This document shows, in pieces, positions 40,090-51,600 of a DNA stretch of 64,000 nt. The notes under the pieces are model-generated. The model was not told the origin of the DNA, searched no databases, and saw only the letters and a list, made by a program, of their open reading frames with translations. Both the position numbers and the translations under genes were made by a program. The stretch is from SZUA-430 sp965227535 (lineage in GTDB: Bacteria; Pseudomonadota; Alphaproteobacteria; Micropepsales; Micropepsaceae). Every line of letters begins with the position of its first letter. Positions within the stretch are counted from its first letter, which is position 1. The stretch spans positions 1,488,001-1,552,000 of the forward strand of contig OZ245761.1 of assembly GCA_965227535.1 (NCBI GenBank), read 5' to 3'.

Positions 40090-41454
40090 TTACGGCTCTT
40101 TAAGTGCCGTATCGAAGGTGCGCGTCACAGGCTTCAGAATATAACCCAGGATCGAGCGCGCACCGGTCTTGACGTCGACCTCAACCTCCATCCCGGGCAA
40201 CAGCCGCCCGTCTTTCGGACTATCGCCGAAATAGTCGCGCGCCAGGCGCACGCGCACACGGTAGAACTGGCGCCCCTCCGGGTCGGCGAACGTCGTCGCC
40301 GAAATGCGCTCAACCTTGCCCTCGAGCGTGCCGAACATCGCATAGTCGAACGCCGATACGCGGATGTCGGCGCGCTGCCCGAGTTCGACCTGCCCGATGT
40401 CCTGCGGAGAAACCTGCGCCATGACAACCAGCGGGTCTTCCGTCGGCACCAAGTCCATCAGCGTCTCGCCGGGCTTGATCACCGCGTTAATCGCCTTGAC
40501 TGACAATCCGGACACCAACCCCGTCACCGGCGCCGTCAGATTCAGACGGCGCTCGCGGCCTTGCTCGTTGCTCAACGCCGCCTCGACCTCTGCCAGCTCC
40601 GCCGTATGCTTGGCGATCGCCTCTTGCGCATCCGCGCGCGTCCGGGCCTCGAATTCCTTGAGCTTGCGCTCGTACTCCGACAGCTCGCGCTCGGCCGTCA
40701 CCAGCTGGTCGCGCGCGTTCATGCGCTGTTTCTGGCGATCGGCCGCATCGCGCTGCGCGCCGTAGAAGCGGTCGCGGGTCGTGAGCTTGCGATTGAAGAG
40801 ATCCGACCTCAGATGCAATTCTTCATCCGCGATCTGAGAGTCCCGGCGCAGGACGATCAACTGCGACGACAAGCGGGCCACTTCGGACTCCCGCTGTGCC
40901 ATCTGCGAGCTCAGCACCGTGCGCTCCGCCTCAAGCGCCTGAATGCGCGCATTGTAGAGCGACAACTGCTCGGCCTTCTGCTTGAGAAAGCCCGAGACGA
41001 TCTTGTCGAAACTCGGCGTGCGTCCTTCGAAAATCGCCCGCTCGCCCTCCATCGCCAGCAAGTGCGCCGCGCGCTTCGCCTTGATTTGCTCAAGCCGGCC
41101 CTCGGTGTCCAGCGGCGCCAGGCGAACCAACGTTTGCCCCTTGCGAACCTGCTCGCCTTCGCTGACCAGAATGTCGGCCACGACGCCGCCTTCCAGATGC
41201 TGAATGGCGACAAGTTCGCCCGCGGGCACCACGCTCCCGCGCGCGTCGGTCACGATGTCGACGCGCGTCAAAGCGGACCAAACGAGGGCGAGGACAATCA
41301 ACCCGCAAATGGCGTACACAAGCTGAGACCAACTCTTCGACGGCGGCCGCTCTTCAAGCTCGATCGCCATGTTGATCGGCACGACGCCGGGATCGAACAA
41401 AAGCTTGACCTTGCCCGCTGTCTCTTTGATTTTCCGGCCCAATTCGTTGCTCAT
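40090..41454 (-). CDS. HlyD-family type I secretion membrane-fusion protein
   Basis: 454 residues. A short cytoplasmic N-terminus is followed by a single membrane helix (LVYAICGLIVLALVWSALTRVDIV, about 45-68). A split lipoyl domain (AIQHLEGGVVADILVSEGEQVRKGQTL, then LTAPVTGLVSGLSV) encloses a long coiled-coil hairpin rich in Glu/Arg/Gln, and a beta-barrel domain with EVDVKTGARSILGYILKPV closes the protein. This is the HlyD/PrtE-class adaptor joining a type I ABC exporter to a TolC-like porin. Its ATG overlaps the stop of the upstream ABC gene (ATGA). No TolC homologue is found in the window. Confidence 0.92.
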   Translation of the reverse strand: MSNELGRKIKETAGKVKLLFDPGVVPINMAIELEERPPSKSWSQLVYAICGLIVLALVWSALTRVDIVTDARGSVVPAGELVAIQHLEGGVVADILVSEGEQVRKGQTLVRLAPLDTEGRLEQIKAKRAAHLLAMEGERAIFEGRTPSFDKIVSGFLKQKAEQLSLYNARIQALEAERTVLSSQMAQRESEVARLSSQLIVLRRDSQIADEELHLRSDLFNRKLTTRDRFYGAQRDAADRQKQRMNARDQLVTAERELSEYERKLKEFEARTRADAQEAIAKHTAELAEVEAALSNEQGRERRLNLTAPVTGLVSGLSVKAINAVIKPGETLMDLVPTEDPLVVMAQVSPQDIGQVELGQRADIRVSAFDYAMFGTLEGKVERISATTFADPEGRQFYRVRVRLARDYFGDSPKDGRLLPGMEVEVDVKTGARSILGYILKPVTRTFDTALKEP

Positions 41455-43706
41455 GCCGCTTTCCCACTCTTGCTCTGTCCGAGCAACTTTTCGATCGCAC
41501 CTTCAGGCTTGCCGCCGAATTCGACGTTGCCGCCGCGCAGAAACACCGCGTAGTCCGCAAGGCGGATGTAGCTCGGCCTGTGACTCGTAAAGATGACCGT
41601 GCGCGTGCCGCGCAGACGCTCCAGCAACCGCTGCACCGCATTCGCGCCCTGCTCGTCCAGCATGGCTTCCGGTTCGTCCAGCAGCAGAATGGGCGACTTG
41701 CGCACCAACGCCCGCGCGATCGTCAGCTGACGGAGGAAACCAGGCGGCAGAGTCTGCGTCGTCAAATCGCCGATCCGCGTATCGAACTGCTCCGGCAGCG
41801 CCATGATCCTGTCCAAGATCCCCGCCTCGTCGGCCGCGCGGCGCAACACGTCGTCGCTCGCGGGCGCGTCGGCCAGGCGTAGATTCTGCGCGATCGTGCC
41901 GTAGAAGAAGTCGATCCGCTGCGGCGCACTCGAGATGGCGCGGCGCAACACCTTCGGCGACAGCTGACGGACATCGGCGCCGTCGATCGCCACGACGCCG
42001 CTTTGCGGTTGATAGAGGCCCTGAAGCAGGCGAAGGATGCTCGACTTGCCCGCCCCGTTCGGACCCGCAAGCGCGATCATCTTTCCCGCCGGAATGTGCA
42101 GATTGACGTTCAACAGCGCGGGATCGGATTCCTTGCCGTAGCGCAGGCTCACTCTGTTGAGCGAAATGCGCCCCTGGCGCGGCGCGCGCGCGAGGTTCGG
42201 AATGCTCGCATCGTATTCGTCGGTCAACCTCAGCATCTGGTTCATCGATTGAATCGACGCACGCAGACGCCCCAACCGGCCCAGCGTTTGGAAAAGCTGC
42301 TGCGCCGGGCTCAAGATCCGCCATGTCAGCGCCATCGTCGCGATCAGCGCACCCACCGTGATCGAACCGCCGAGCACCATCAGCGTCCCGAACACCAGCA
42401 CCGCCATCGCCGCCGCGCTGTTCAAGAACTGACTGAGCGCCTCGACCGCGGCCGACCGGTCCTGCAGATCGCCGGCGCGCGTCGCGGCATCGGCAGACAT
42501 CAAACGGAAACGATGCAGCCAAACGCCCTCCGCACCCTCGCGCTTGATGCTCTCGTGATGCAGCGTCGTGTCCGTGACATGATTGAAAAGCTGCGCGGCG
42601 CTCGCACTCTGCGCCTGCTCGTACGACTGCAGCCAACGTGCACCGAAGAAACCCGCCGCCGCAAACACGATGCACGCCGCAAGCGGCACGAGCGCAAGCC
42701 ACCCGCCGATCACCGCAATCACCGCAAGCGAAACGATCGTGAACGGAAAATCGACAATCGCGCCCGCGGCGGGACCGGCGAACAAATCCCGCACAGCCTG
42801 AAACTCGCGCAGGCGCGCGATCTGCGCCGAAATCGGCGGCCCGTCGGTGTAGCTCAGCGGCAGACGCAGGAGCTTTGCAAACGTCGCCGTGCCGACCAGA
42901 TAATCGATCCGCGCGGCCATCGCACCCAACAAACGCGAGCGCAACGTCTTCAAATAGAGGTCGACGCCGATCGCGATCGCGATCCCGATGAAAAGCATCG
43001 GCAAAGTGTCGAGCGCGCGCGAGGCGATCACCCGGTCATAGACCGTCATCACGAACAACGGCACCGCAATCGACAGAACGTTCGAGACCGCGGAAATCAA
43101 CAGCAACTGCCCAACGAACGATTTGAAACGTCCAAGCAGGCGCTTCGACCACGTCCCGCGCTCCGGCGCCGACTTGAGATGGATCGGCGACGCGACATAG
43201 GCGCGACCCTCGCGTTGCGCCTCCTCACTGGTCAGCGCGCGATACCCACCGTGCACAAACGCGAGGATGCCACCATGCGCCGCGTCGAGCAGCACGACGA
43301 CATCGTCCGTATCGTCGGCCTCATGAAGGCACGGCATCAACCGCGGATCGATGTCGCACGGCCGCCCCTTCACCTGCTCCGTCATGTAACCGAGATTGAC
43401 GAGCGCCGTGCGCAAGTCGCCGATATCCATCCCGTCCTGGAAATGCGGCGTCGCCTCGACACGATTGAGTTCGGTCCCCCGATACCCCAGCGTTTTGAGG
43501 AACGGCGCAAGACATTGCGCGGTCGCGATCGACCGATTACGCCCTTGCGCCGACGTCTTGATCTCCGACGGATCGAACGCGACGAGCGCTTCCCAATAGG
43601 CTTGCGCGAAATCGGACGCCTCCGCAAACCGCACGCGTCCCCGCGCCATCCACGCTGGCGGAACGATGCGTTCAACAAATGCCTTGGCTTGCGTGATGAA
43701 GGTCAT
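41451..43706 (-). CDS. Type I secretion ABC exporter subunit with C39-like N-terminal domain
   Basis: 751 residues. The N-terminal 165 residues resemble the non-catalytic C39-like domain of RTX exporters (LRTALVNLGYMTE, then VVVLLDAAHGGILAF) with no catalytic Cys. A six-helix transmembrane domain follows (about 200-480), then an ATP-binding domain with intact Walker A GPNGAGKSS (about 547-556), Walker B ILLLDEPEA (about 670-678) and H-loop IFTSHRPSY. The ABC signature is LPPGF instead of LSGGQ, a degenerate form. It overlaps the second ABC gene upstream and hlyD downstream by four bases each (ATGA). It probably forms a heterodimer with the 43703-45376 product (inference) to export RTX proteins. 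Confidence 0.9.
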   Translation of the reverse strand: MTFITQAKAFVERIVPPAWMARGRVRFAEASDFAQAYWEALVAFDPSEIKTSAQGRNRSIATAQCLAPFLKTLGYRGTELNRVEATPHFQDGMDIGDLRTALVNLGYMTEQVKGRPCDIDPRLMPCLHEADDTDDVVVLLDAAHGGILAFVHGGYRALTSEEAQREGRAYVASPIHLKSAPERGTWSKRLLGRFKSFVGQLLLISAVSNVLSIAVPLFVMTVYDRVIASRALDTLPMLFIGIAIAIGVDLYLKTLRSRLLGAMAARIDYLVGTATFAKLLRLPLSYTDGPPISAQIARLREFQAVRDLFAGPAAGAIVDFPFTIVSLAVIAVIGGWLALVPLAACIVFAAAGFFGARWLQSYEQAQSASAAQLFNHVTDTTLHHESIKREGAEGVWLHRFRLMSADAATRAGDLQDRSAAVEALSQFLNSAAAMAVLVFGTLMVLGGSITVGALIATMALTWRILSPAQQLFQTLGRLGRLRASIQSMNQMLRLTDEYDASIPNLARAPRQGRISLNRVSLRYGKESDPALLNVNLHIPAGKMIALAGPNGAGKSSILRLLQGLYQPQSGVVAIDGADVRQLSPKVLRRAISSAPQRIDFFYGTIAQNLRLADAPASDDVLRRAADEAGILDRIMALPEQFDTRIGDLTTQTLPPGFLRQLTIARALVRKSPILLLDEPEAMLDEQGANAVQRLLERLRGTRTVIFTSHRPSYIRLADYAVFLRGGNVEFGGKPEGAIEKLLGQSKSGKAA

Positions 43707-45376
43707 GACGCAATCCTCGCGGCGCGCGTCGTCGTGTCCGAAACGCGCAGTTTCAGTCGCCCGTCGACCATTTCATAGATCGTGTCGCACATGCGCAGGT
43801 AAGACGGCCGGTCGGTGACGAACACCGCCGCGCGCTTGCCTTTCTGACGCTCGAAAAACGCCAGCAGCATTCGGTCGGCTTCGTGGTCCAGCGCCGCGTT
43901 CGCGGTATCGAACAGTACGAAGCGCGGATTCTGTGCCAACGACCGAACGATCGAGATCCGCTGCGCGATGCCGGCCGGCGTGTCGGTCGATCCGTTGAGC
44001 GGCGTGTCGAGACCGCGGCTCAGGCTGCCGACATAATCCGCAAGGCCCAGGACGCGGCACAAGACCAGCGCGCGGCGCTTCGCCGGGCCGTCCTCGAACA
44101 ACGTCAAATTCTCAAGCAGCGTCCCCGCGTAAATCGTGGGTGACGTCGGCAGCAACGCGATCTGGCGTCGCAAATCCTGCGGGTCAAGTGCGCTCAGCGG
44201 AATGTCGTCATACCGCACGCGGCCTTCGTGCGGCGTCAACAGGCCGTTCATCACTTTCAGAAGCGTCGAACGCCCCGATGATGTTTCACCGACGATACCG
44301 ATATACGAACGCGCCGGCACATCCAGCGACACGCCGTCGATCGCGTTACCCGACGCCTTCGGATAGCGGAACGACACGTTCTCAAGCTTCAGAACGCCGT
44401 TCTTGGATTTCGGGAACGCAAGCTCGCCCGTCATCTGCGGCGTCAGATCCTCCATGCGCCGCATCTTCTCTTCGGCGAGCCGGATGAACGGATAGCGCGC
44501 CCACAACCCCAACCCCTTCAGCACCGGTTGCAAAAGCCGCCCGGTGAGGATCGTCGTGGCCGCCAGCCCACCGATGGTCAGCGCGCCGTTGACAACGGCA
44601 ATCGCGCCGATCGCGACCGTCAAGACAGAAGCGGCTTGCGCCAATTCGCCGGCGATCGATTGCGTTTGCGCCGTCACGCGCGCGATGGCGCCGAACGCGT
44701 CCGCGGACTCCTCCTGCAGGCGCTCGTGACGCCGCTGCATCGGCGCTTCCAGACCCAGCGCCTTCACGGTGGCGATGCCGGATATGCACTCGACCATAAA
44801 GTTATGGCGTTTTACGTCGCTGAGTTCGCGCCGCCCCGTTTCCCGCATCAGCATGCGCGCAACCGTCAAGCCCAACGCCGCAAAGGCCGCAAACAGAACC
44901 AACGGCACGATCGCCATCCATCCCGCGATGATGCCGATCAACGCGACGAAGACAAAAATGAACGGCACGTCGGCGAGCAACGCACCCGCCTGGCAGTAGA
45001 AAGCGCGGATGGTTTGAATTGCCTGAAAGCGATCGGCATGCGTCCCTGGTGTGTCCTTCCTGAACGCGCCGATGTCGGCGGACAGCAGGCGGTCGATCAT
45101 CCGGCAGTTCTCGTGGTGATCGTAACGCGCGCCCACGGCCGACATGATCCGTGCCCGCAAGACGCGCAGCCCGAACTCCAGAGCGAACGCCACAAACACC
45201 GCGATCGTCAGCACCACAAGCGTGCTCAGCGCATGATGCCGGATCACGCGGTCGTACATCTGCAGAATCGCAATCGGCAGCGCGAGCGCGAGCACGTTGA
45301 TGCCCAGCGACGCCGCCATGACGTCGGCGCGCAGCCAAAGGCGATGCAACGCACGTGTACTGTCCCCGTAATCCAT
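43703..45376 (-). CDS. Type I secretion ABC exporter subunit with degenerate ATPase site
   Basis: 557 residues, PrtD-like: six transmembrane helices from residue 17 to about 300, then an ATP-binding domain. Key residues are altered. Walker A is GETSSGRST (Lys replaced by Arg, about 356-364). Walker B is FVLFDTANAALD (catalytic Glu replaced by Thr, about 484). The signature is TPAGI instead of LSGGQ, and the H-loop is VFVTDRPSY (His replaced by Asp). ATP hydrolysis at this site is therefore unlikely. It starts the exporter operon and overlaps the next ABC gene by four bases, which suggests an asymmetric heterodimer with one working Walker A/B set. The start is ATG 45376; the upstream 242 bp are shared with the divergent adhesin gene. 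Confidence 0.88.
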   Translation of the reverse strand: MDYGDSTRALHRLWLRADVMAASLGINVLALALPIAILQMYDRVIRHHALSTLVVLTIAVFVAFALEFGLRVLRARIMSAVGARYDHHENCRMIDRLLSADIGAFRKDTPGTHADRFQAIQTIRAFYCQAGALLADVPFIFVFVALIGIIAGWMAIVPLVLFAAFAALGLTVARMLMRETGRRELSDVKRHNFMVECISGIATVKALGLEAPMQRRHERLQEESADAFGAIARVTAQTQSIAGELAQAASVLTVAIGAIAVVNGALTIGGLAATTILTGRLLQPVLKGLGLWARYPFIRLAEEKMRRMEDLTPQMTGELAFPKSKNGVLKLENVSFRYPKASGNAIDGVSLDVPARSYIGIVGETSSGRSTLLKVMNGLLTPHEGRVRYDDIPLSALDPQDLRRQIALLPTSPTIYAGTLLENLTLFEDGPAKRRALVLCRVLGLADYVGSLSRGLDTPLNGSTDTPAGIAQRISIVRSLAQNPRFVLFDTANAALDHEADRMLLAFFERQKGKRAAVFVTDRPSYLRMCDTIYEMVDGRLKLRVSDTTTRAARIAS

Positions 45377-45549
45377 TGCGCAGAGCTGCCCCGAAACCCC
45401 AAAAACCTGCGCAATTTACGCCTTGCGCCTTTCGGAACGCTGAACGGGCGGCAAAGAGGCGGGAGAGAATTTGCTTCAAAAGCCGCGATCAGAAATTTCC
45501 AGAACTTTAAGGGTGAACTCGAATTACGCCGCCTTAACGAACTGGCTTA

Positions 45550-45597
45550 GGGCCTCTCTCATTTCTCTTAAACATTATCCCAAACTGATAGAGGCCC
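45550..45597. promoter_or_regulatory. 8-bp inverted repeat in the exporter/adhesin divergent promoter
   Basis: GGGCCTCT (45550-45557) and AGAGGCCC (45590-45597) form a perfect inverted repeat with a 32-bp spacer, ending 21 bp before the adhesin ATG. The surrounding 242-bp region separates the exporter operon from the adhesin gene. It could be an operator or a leader structure; no regulator can be named. Confidence 0.3.
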
Positions 45598-45618
45598 GAG
45601 AAAGCCTGTGGGACGACC

Positions 45619-48600
45619 ATGAGTTCAATCCAGACACCGCCGCCGAAGGAAGCTGCCGCCTCCTCCTCGCTCGAACACGATCCGGCCCTCGACAAAGCGG
45701 CCGCGAACGAGGGCGCCCTCACGCCCGCAGGCTCACCGTCGCCCGCCGGCGCTCAGGCGTCAGGCGACGGCGCGCTCCACTTGCAGAACGCTCACTACGG
45801 TGCGCTCGACGTTGAAACGCCGGATGGCGCCAGCTCGGGCCAAGGTTCGGCCGGCGCAGACAATTTGGCGCCGCCGCCGCTCGCGCTCGATCTGGAGAAC
45901 CACCCCGACGTCCCATCGCTGACCTCGCAAACCACAAAGGCGCTCGCCGCCACACAACCCGCCCAACCCACGCCACCCGGCGAAGCACCCGCGGGTTTAT
46001 CACCCGCGACGAACAGTCAGGCCGCAGCGACTGAGACGTTCTCCTTCAACACCGGATACACGCCCACGCCGAATGCCGCGTCGGCCAACGTCAATGCCGC
46101 GCCAGCCAACATTAATGCCGCGCCGGCCAACGTCGATGTGCCGCCGCAAACGTCGGCCGCTGCTGAAGACAAAAACGAAGCGCCCGCCGATATTTCCTTG
46201 TCGAACACGACGATTGCCGAGAACGCGGCCGGCGCGGTGGTCGGCACGCTGACGACAGTGGATCCCGATTCCGGCGACACCCACAGCTACAGCGTCTCCG
46301 ACAACCGCTTCGAGGTCGTCGACGGTCAACTGAAGCTCAAGGACGGGGTCAGCCTCGATCACGAAAGCGAACCCAGCGTCTCCGTCACCGTCACCTCGAC
46401 GGATGCCTCGGGCGCCTCGCTCAGCGAAGACTTCACGATCAATGTCGCGAACGTCAACGAAGGTCCGAGCGACATCGGGCTGTCGAACACGACGATTGCT
46501 GAGAACGCGGCCGGCGCGGTGGTGGGCACCCTATCGACGGCGGACGCCGATGCCGGCGACACATTCACATACAGCGTCTCCGACAACCGCTTCGAGGTCG
46601 TCGACGGTCAGCTGAAGCTCAAAGACGGGATCAGCCTCGATCACGAGGGCGAACCCAGCGTCTCGGTCACCGTCACCTCGACGGACGCCTCCGGCGCCTC
46701 GCTCAGCGAAGACTTCACGATCAGCGTCACCAACGTCAACGAGGGTCCGAGCGACATCGGCCTCTCGAACACCACGGTCGCCGAGAACGCGGCCGGCGCG
46801 GTGGTCGGCACGCTGACGACAGTGGATCCCGATGCCGGCGACACCCACAGCTACAGTGTCTCCGACAACCGCTTCGAGGTGGTCGATGGTCAGCTGAAGC
46901 TCAAGGACGGGGTCAGCCTCGATCACGAAGCCGAACCCAGCGTCTCCGTCACCGTGACCTCAACGGATGCCTCGGGCGCTTCGATCAGCGAAGACTTCAC
47001 GATCAGCGTCTCGAACGTCAACGAAGGCCCGAGCGACATCGGCCTGTCGAACACCACGGTCGCCGAGAACGCAGCCGGCGCGGTGGTCGGCACCCTGTCG
47101 ACCGCAGACGCCGATGCCGGCGACACGCACAGCTACAGCGTCTCCGACAACCGCTTCGAGGTGGTCGACGGTCAGTTGAAGCTCAAGGACGGGATCAGCC
47201 TCGACCACGAAGCCGAGCCCAGCGTCTCGGTCACCGTGACCTCGACGGACGCCTCCGGCGCCTCGCTCAGCGAAGACTTCACGATCAATGTCGCCAACGT
47301 CAACGAAGGTCCAAGCGACATCGGCCTGTCGAACACGACGATTGCCGAGAACGCGGCCGGCGCGGTGGTCGGCACCCTATCGACCGCGGACGCCGATGCC
47401 GGCGACACGCACAGCTACAGCGTCTCCGACAACCGCTTCGAGGTGGTCGACGGTCAGTTGAAGCTCAAGGACGGGATCAGCCTCGATCACGAGAGCGAGC
47501 CCAGCGTCTCGGTCACCGTCACCTCGACGGATGCCTCCGGCGCCTCGATCAGCGAAGACTTCACGATCAGCGTCTCGAACGTCAACGAAGGTCCGAGCGA
47601 CATCGGCCTGTCGAACACGACGATTGCCGAGAACGCGGCCGGCGCGGTGGTCGGCACCCTATCGACCGCGGACGCCGATGCCGGCGACACGCACAGCTAC
47701 ACCGTCTCCGACAACCGCTTCGAGGTGGTCGATGGTCAGCTGAAGCTCAAGGACGGGATCAGCCTCGATCACGAAGCCGAGCCCAGCGTCTCGGTCACCG
47801 TAACCTCGACGGACGCCTCGGGCGCCTCGCTCAGCGAAGACTTCACGATCGGCGTCTCGAACGTCAACGAGGGTCCGAGCGACATCGGCCTCTCCAACAC
47901 CACGGTCGCCGAGAACGCGGCCGGCGCGGTGGTCGGCACGCTGTCGACCGCGGACGCCGATGCCGGGGACACGCACAGCTACAGCGTCTCCGACAACCGC
48001 TTCGAGGTCGTCGACGGTCAGCTGAAGCTCAAGGACGGGATCAGCCTCGACCACGAGGGCGAACCCAGCGTCTCCGTCACCGTGACCTCGACGGATGCCT
48101 CGGGCGCCTCGCTCAGCGAAGACTTCACGATCAATGTCGCGAACGTCAACGAAGGCCCAAGCGACATCGGCCTGTCCAACACCACGGTCGCCGAGAACGC
48201 AGCCGGCGCGGTGGTGGGCACCCTCTCGACGGCGGACGCCGATGCCGGCGACACGCATAGCTACAGTGTCTCCGACAACCGCTTCGAGGTCGTCGACGGA
48301 CAGCTGAAGCTCAAAGACGGGATCAGCCTCGATCACGAAGCCGAGCCCAGCGTCTCCGTCACCGTCACCTCGACGGATGCCTCCGGCGCCTCGCTCAGCG
48401 AAGACTTCACGATCAATGTCGCGAACGTCAACGAAGGCCCGAGCGACATCGGCCTGTCGAACACCACGGTCGCCGAGAACGCGGCCGGCGCGGTGGTGGG
48501 CACCCTGTCGACGGCCGACGCCGATGCCGGCGACACCCACAGCTACAGCGTCTCCGACAACCGCTTCGAGGTGGTCGACGGTCAGCTGAAGCTCAAGGAC

Positions 48601-51600
48601 GGGATCAGCCTCGATCACGAGGGCGAACCCAGCGTCTCGGTCACCGTCACCTCGACGGATGCCTCCGGCGCCTCGCTCAGCGAAGACTTCACGATCAATG
48701 TCTCGAACGTCAACGAGGGGCCGAGCGACATCGGCCTCTCCAACACCACGGTCGCCGAGAACGCGGCCGGCGCAATCGTCGGCACGCTGTCGACAACGGA
48801 CGTCGATGCCGGCGACACCCACAGCTACACCGTCTCCGACAACCGCTTCGAGGTGGTCGACGGTCAGCTGAAGCTCAAAGACGGGGTCAGCCTCGATCAC
48901 GAGGGTGAGCCCAGCGTCTCGGTCACCGTCACCTCGACGGACGCCTCGGGCGCCTCGCTCAGCGAAGACTTCACGATCAGCGTCTCGAACGTCAACGAAG
49001 GCCCGAGCGACATCGGCCTGTCGAACACCACGGTCGCCGAGAACGCAGCCGGCGCGGTGGTGGGCACCCTGTCAACGGCCGACGTCGATGCCGGCGACAC
49101 GCACAGCTACAGCGTCTCCGACACCCGCTTCGAGGTGGTCGACGGTCAGCTGAAGCTCAAGGACGGGATCAGCCTCGATCACGAAAGCGAACCCAGCGTC
49201 TCCGTCACCGTCACCTCGACGGACGCCTCGGGCGCTTCGATCAGCGAAGACTTCACGATCAGCGTCTCGAACGTCAACGAAGGCCCAAGCGACATCGGGC
49301 TCTCCAACACCACGGTCGCCGAGAACGCGGCCGGCGCGGTGGTGGGCACCCTGTCGACCGCAGACGCCGATGCCGGCGACACGCACAGCTACGCCGTCTC
49401 CGACAACCGCTTCGAGGTCGTCGATGGTCAACTGAAGCTCAAGGACGGGATCAGCCTCGATCACGAGGCCGAGCCCAGCGTCTCGGTCACCGTCACCTCA
49501 ACGGACGCCTCCGGCGCTTCGCTCAGCGAAGACTTCACGATCAATGTCGCCAACGTCAACGAAGGCCCAAGCGACATCGGCCTCTCGAACACCACGGTCG
49601 CCGAGAACGCGGCCGGCGCAATCGTCGGCACGCTGTCAACAGCGGACGCCGATGCCGGCGACACCCACAGCTACAGTGTCTCCGACAACCGCTTCGAGGT
49701 GGTCGACGGTCAGTTGAAGCTCAAGGACGGGATCAGCCTCGATCACGAGAGCGAGCCCAGCGTCTCGGTCACCGTCACCTCGACGGACGCCTCCGGCGCC
49801 TCGCTCAGCGAAGACTTCACGATCAGCGTCTCGAACGTCAACGAAGGCCCGAACGATATCGGCCTCTCCAACACCACGGTCGCCGAGAACGCAGCCGGCG
49901 CGGTGGTGGGCACGCTGACGACAGTGGACGCCGATGCCGGCGACACGCATAGCTACAGCGTCTCCGACAACCGCTTCGAGGTGGTCGACGGTCAGTTGAA
50001 GCTCAAAGACGGAATCAGCCTGGATCACGAGGCCGAGCCCAGCGTCTCCGTCACCGTCACCTCGACGGATGCCTCCGGCGCCTCGCTCAGCGAAGACTTC
50101 ACGATCGGCGTCGCGAACGTCAACGAAGGCCCAAGCGATATCGGCCTCTCGAACACCACGGTCGCCGAGAACGCGGCCGGCGCGGTGGTGGGCACCCTCT
50201 CGACCGCAGACGCCGATGCCGGCGACACCCACAGCTACAGCGTCTCCGACAACCGCTTCGAGGTCGTCGACGGTCAGCTGAAGCTCAAAGACGGGATCAG
50301 CCTCGATCACGAAGCCGAGCCCAGCGTCTCCGTCACCGTCACCTCGACGGATGCCTCGGGCGCCTCGCTCAGCGAAGACTTCACGATCAGCGTCTCGAAC
50401 GTCAACGAGGGTCCGAGCGATATCGGCCTCTCCAACACCACGGTTGCCGAGAACGCGGCCGGCGCAGTGGTGGGCACCCTGTCGACCGCAGACGCCGATG
50501 CCGGCGACACGCACAGCTACACCGTCTCCGACAACCGCTTCGAGGTGGTCGACGGTCAGCTGAAGCTCAAGGACGGGGTCAGCCTCGATCACGAAGCCGA
50601 GCCCAGCGTCTCGGTCACCGTCACCTCGACGGATGCCTCCGGCGCCTCGCTCAGCGAAGACTTCACGATCGGCGTCGCCAACGTCAACGAAGGCCCAAGC
50701 GACATCGGCCTGTCGAACACCACGGTCGCCGAGAATGCAGCCGGCGCGGTGGTGGGCACCCTGTCAACGGCAGACGCCGATGCCGGCGACACGCACAGCT
50801 ACGCCGTCTCCGACAACCGCTTCGAGGTGGTCGATGGTCAGCTGAAGCTCAAAGACGGGATCAGCCTCGACCACGAGAGCAAACCCAGCGTCTCCGTCAC
50901 CGTCACCTCGACGGATGCCTCCGGCGCCTCGCTCAGCGAAGATTTCACGATCAATGCCGCGAACGTCAACGAAGGCCCGACGAAAGTTTCATTGTCGGAC
51001 ACTTCGATCAGTGAAGGATTGGCCGGCGGTGTCGTCGGCACCGTGACCACCACTGATCCAGACGCCGGTGACCAACACAGCTATACCGTCTCGGACAGTC
51101 GCTTCGAGGTTGTCGATGGCCAGCTGAAGCTCAAGGACGGCGTAAGCCTCGACTACGAATCCCGTTCCACCGTGTCCTTGACCGTCACAGCGACGGACGC
51201 GGGTGGGCTATCGCAGAGCCAGGCGTTTAAGATCGTCGTCACGAACGCGAACGACGCACCAACGGACATCACGCTGTCGACCAATACGGTGTCGGAGAAT
51301 GTGGCCGGCGCCGTCATCGGCACACTGTCGACCACCGATCAAGATAAGGGCAACACGTTCACCTACAGCGTCTCCGACGATCGCTTCGAGGTCATAAGCG
51401 GCAAGCTGAAGCTCAAGAGCGGCGTCAGTCTCGACTATGAGGCAGAACCGACGGTCAAGCTCACGGTGACAACGGCGGACAACAGCGGCGCCACCTATTC
51501 GGAGACGTTCGCAATCGAGGTTCAAGACGCCAACGAGTCTGTCGGCACGGACTACGACGACAAGTTCGTGGGGGGCGAAGGCAACGACATCTATGACGGT

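Noticed and set aside
42003..43778. Plus-strand 591-codon open frame opposite the ABC exporter
   Set aside because: Arg/His/Asp-rich sequence without motifs, antisense to a clear ABC transporter. A GC-driven shadow frame.
47659..48900. Long minus-strand open frame (413 codons) and many 60-80-codon frames at 282-bp spacing
   Set aside because: They run antisense through the nearly identical adhesin repeats, and the periodicity comes from the repeat itself. No ribosome sites or family motifs.
46186..50979. Possible CRISPR or satellite array
   Set aside because: Units are 282 bp, contiguous without spacers, in frame and coding for cadherin domains.
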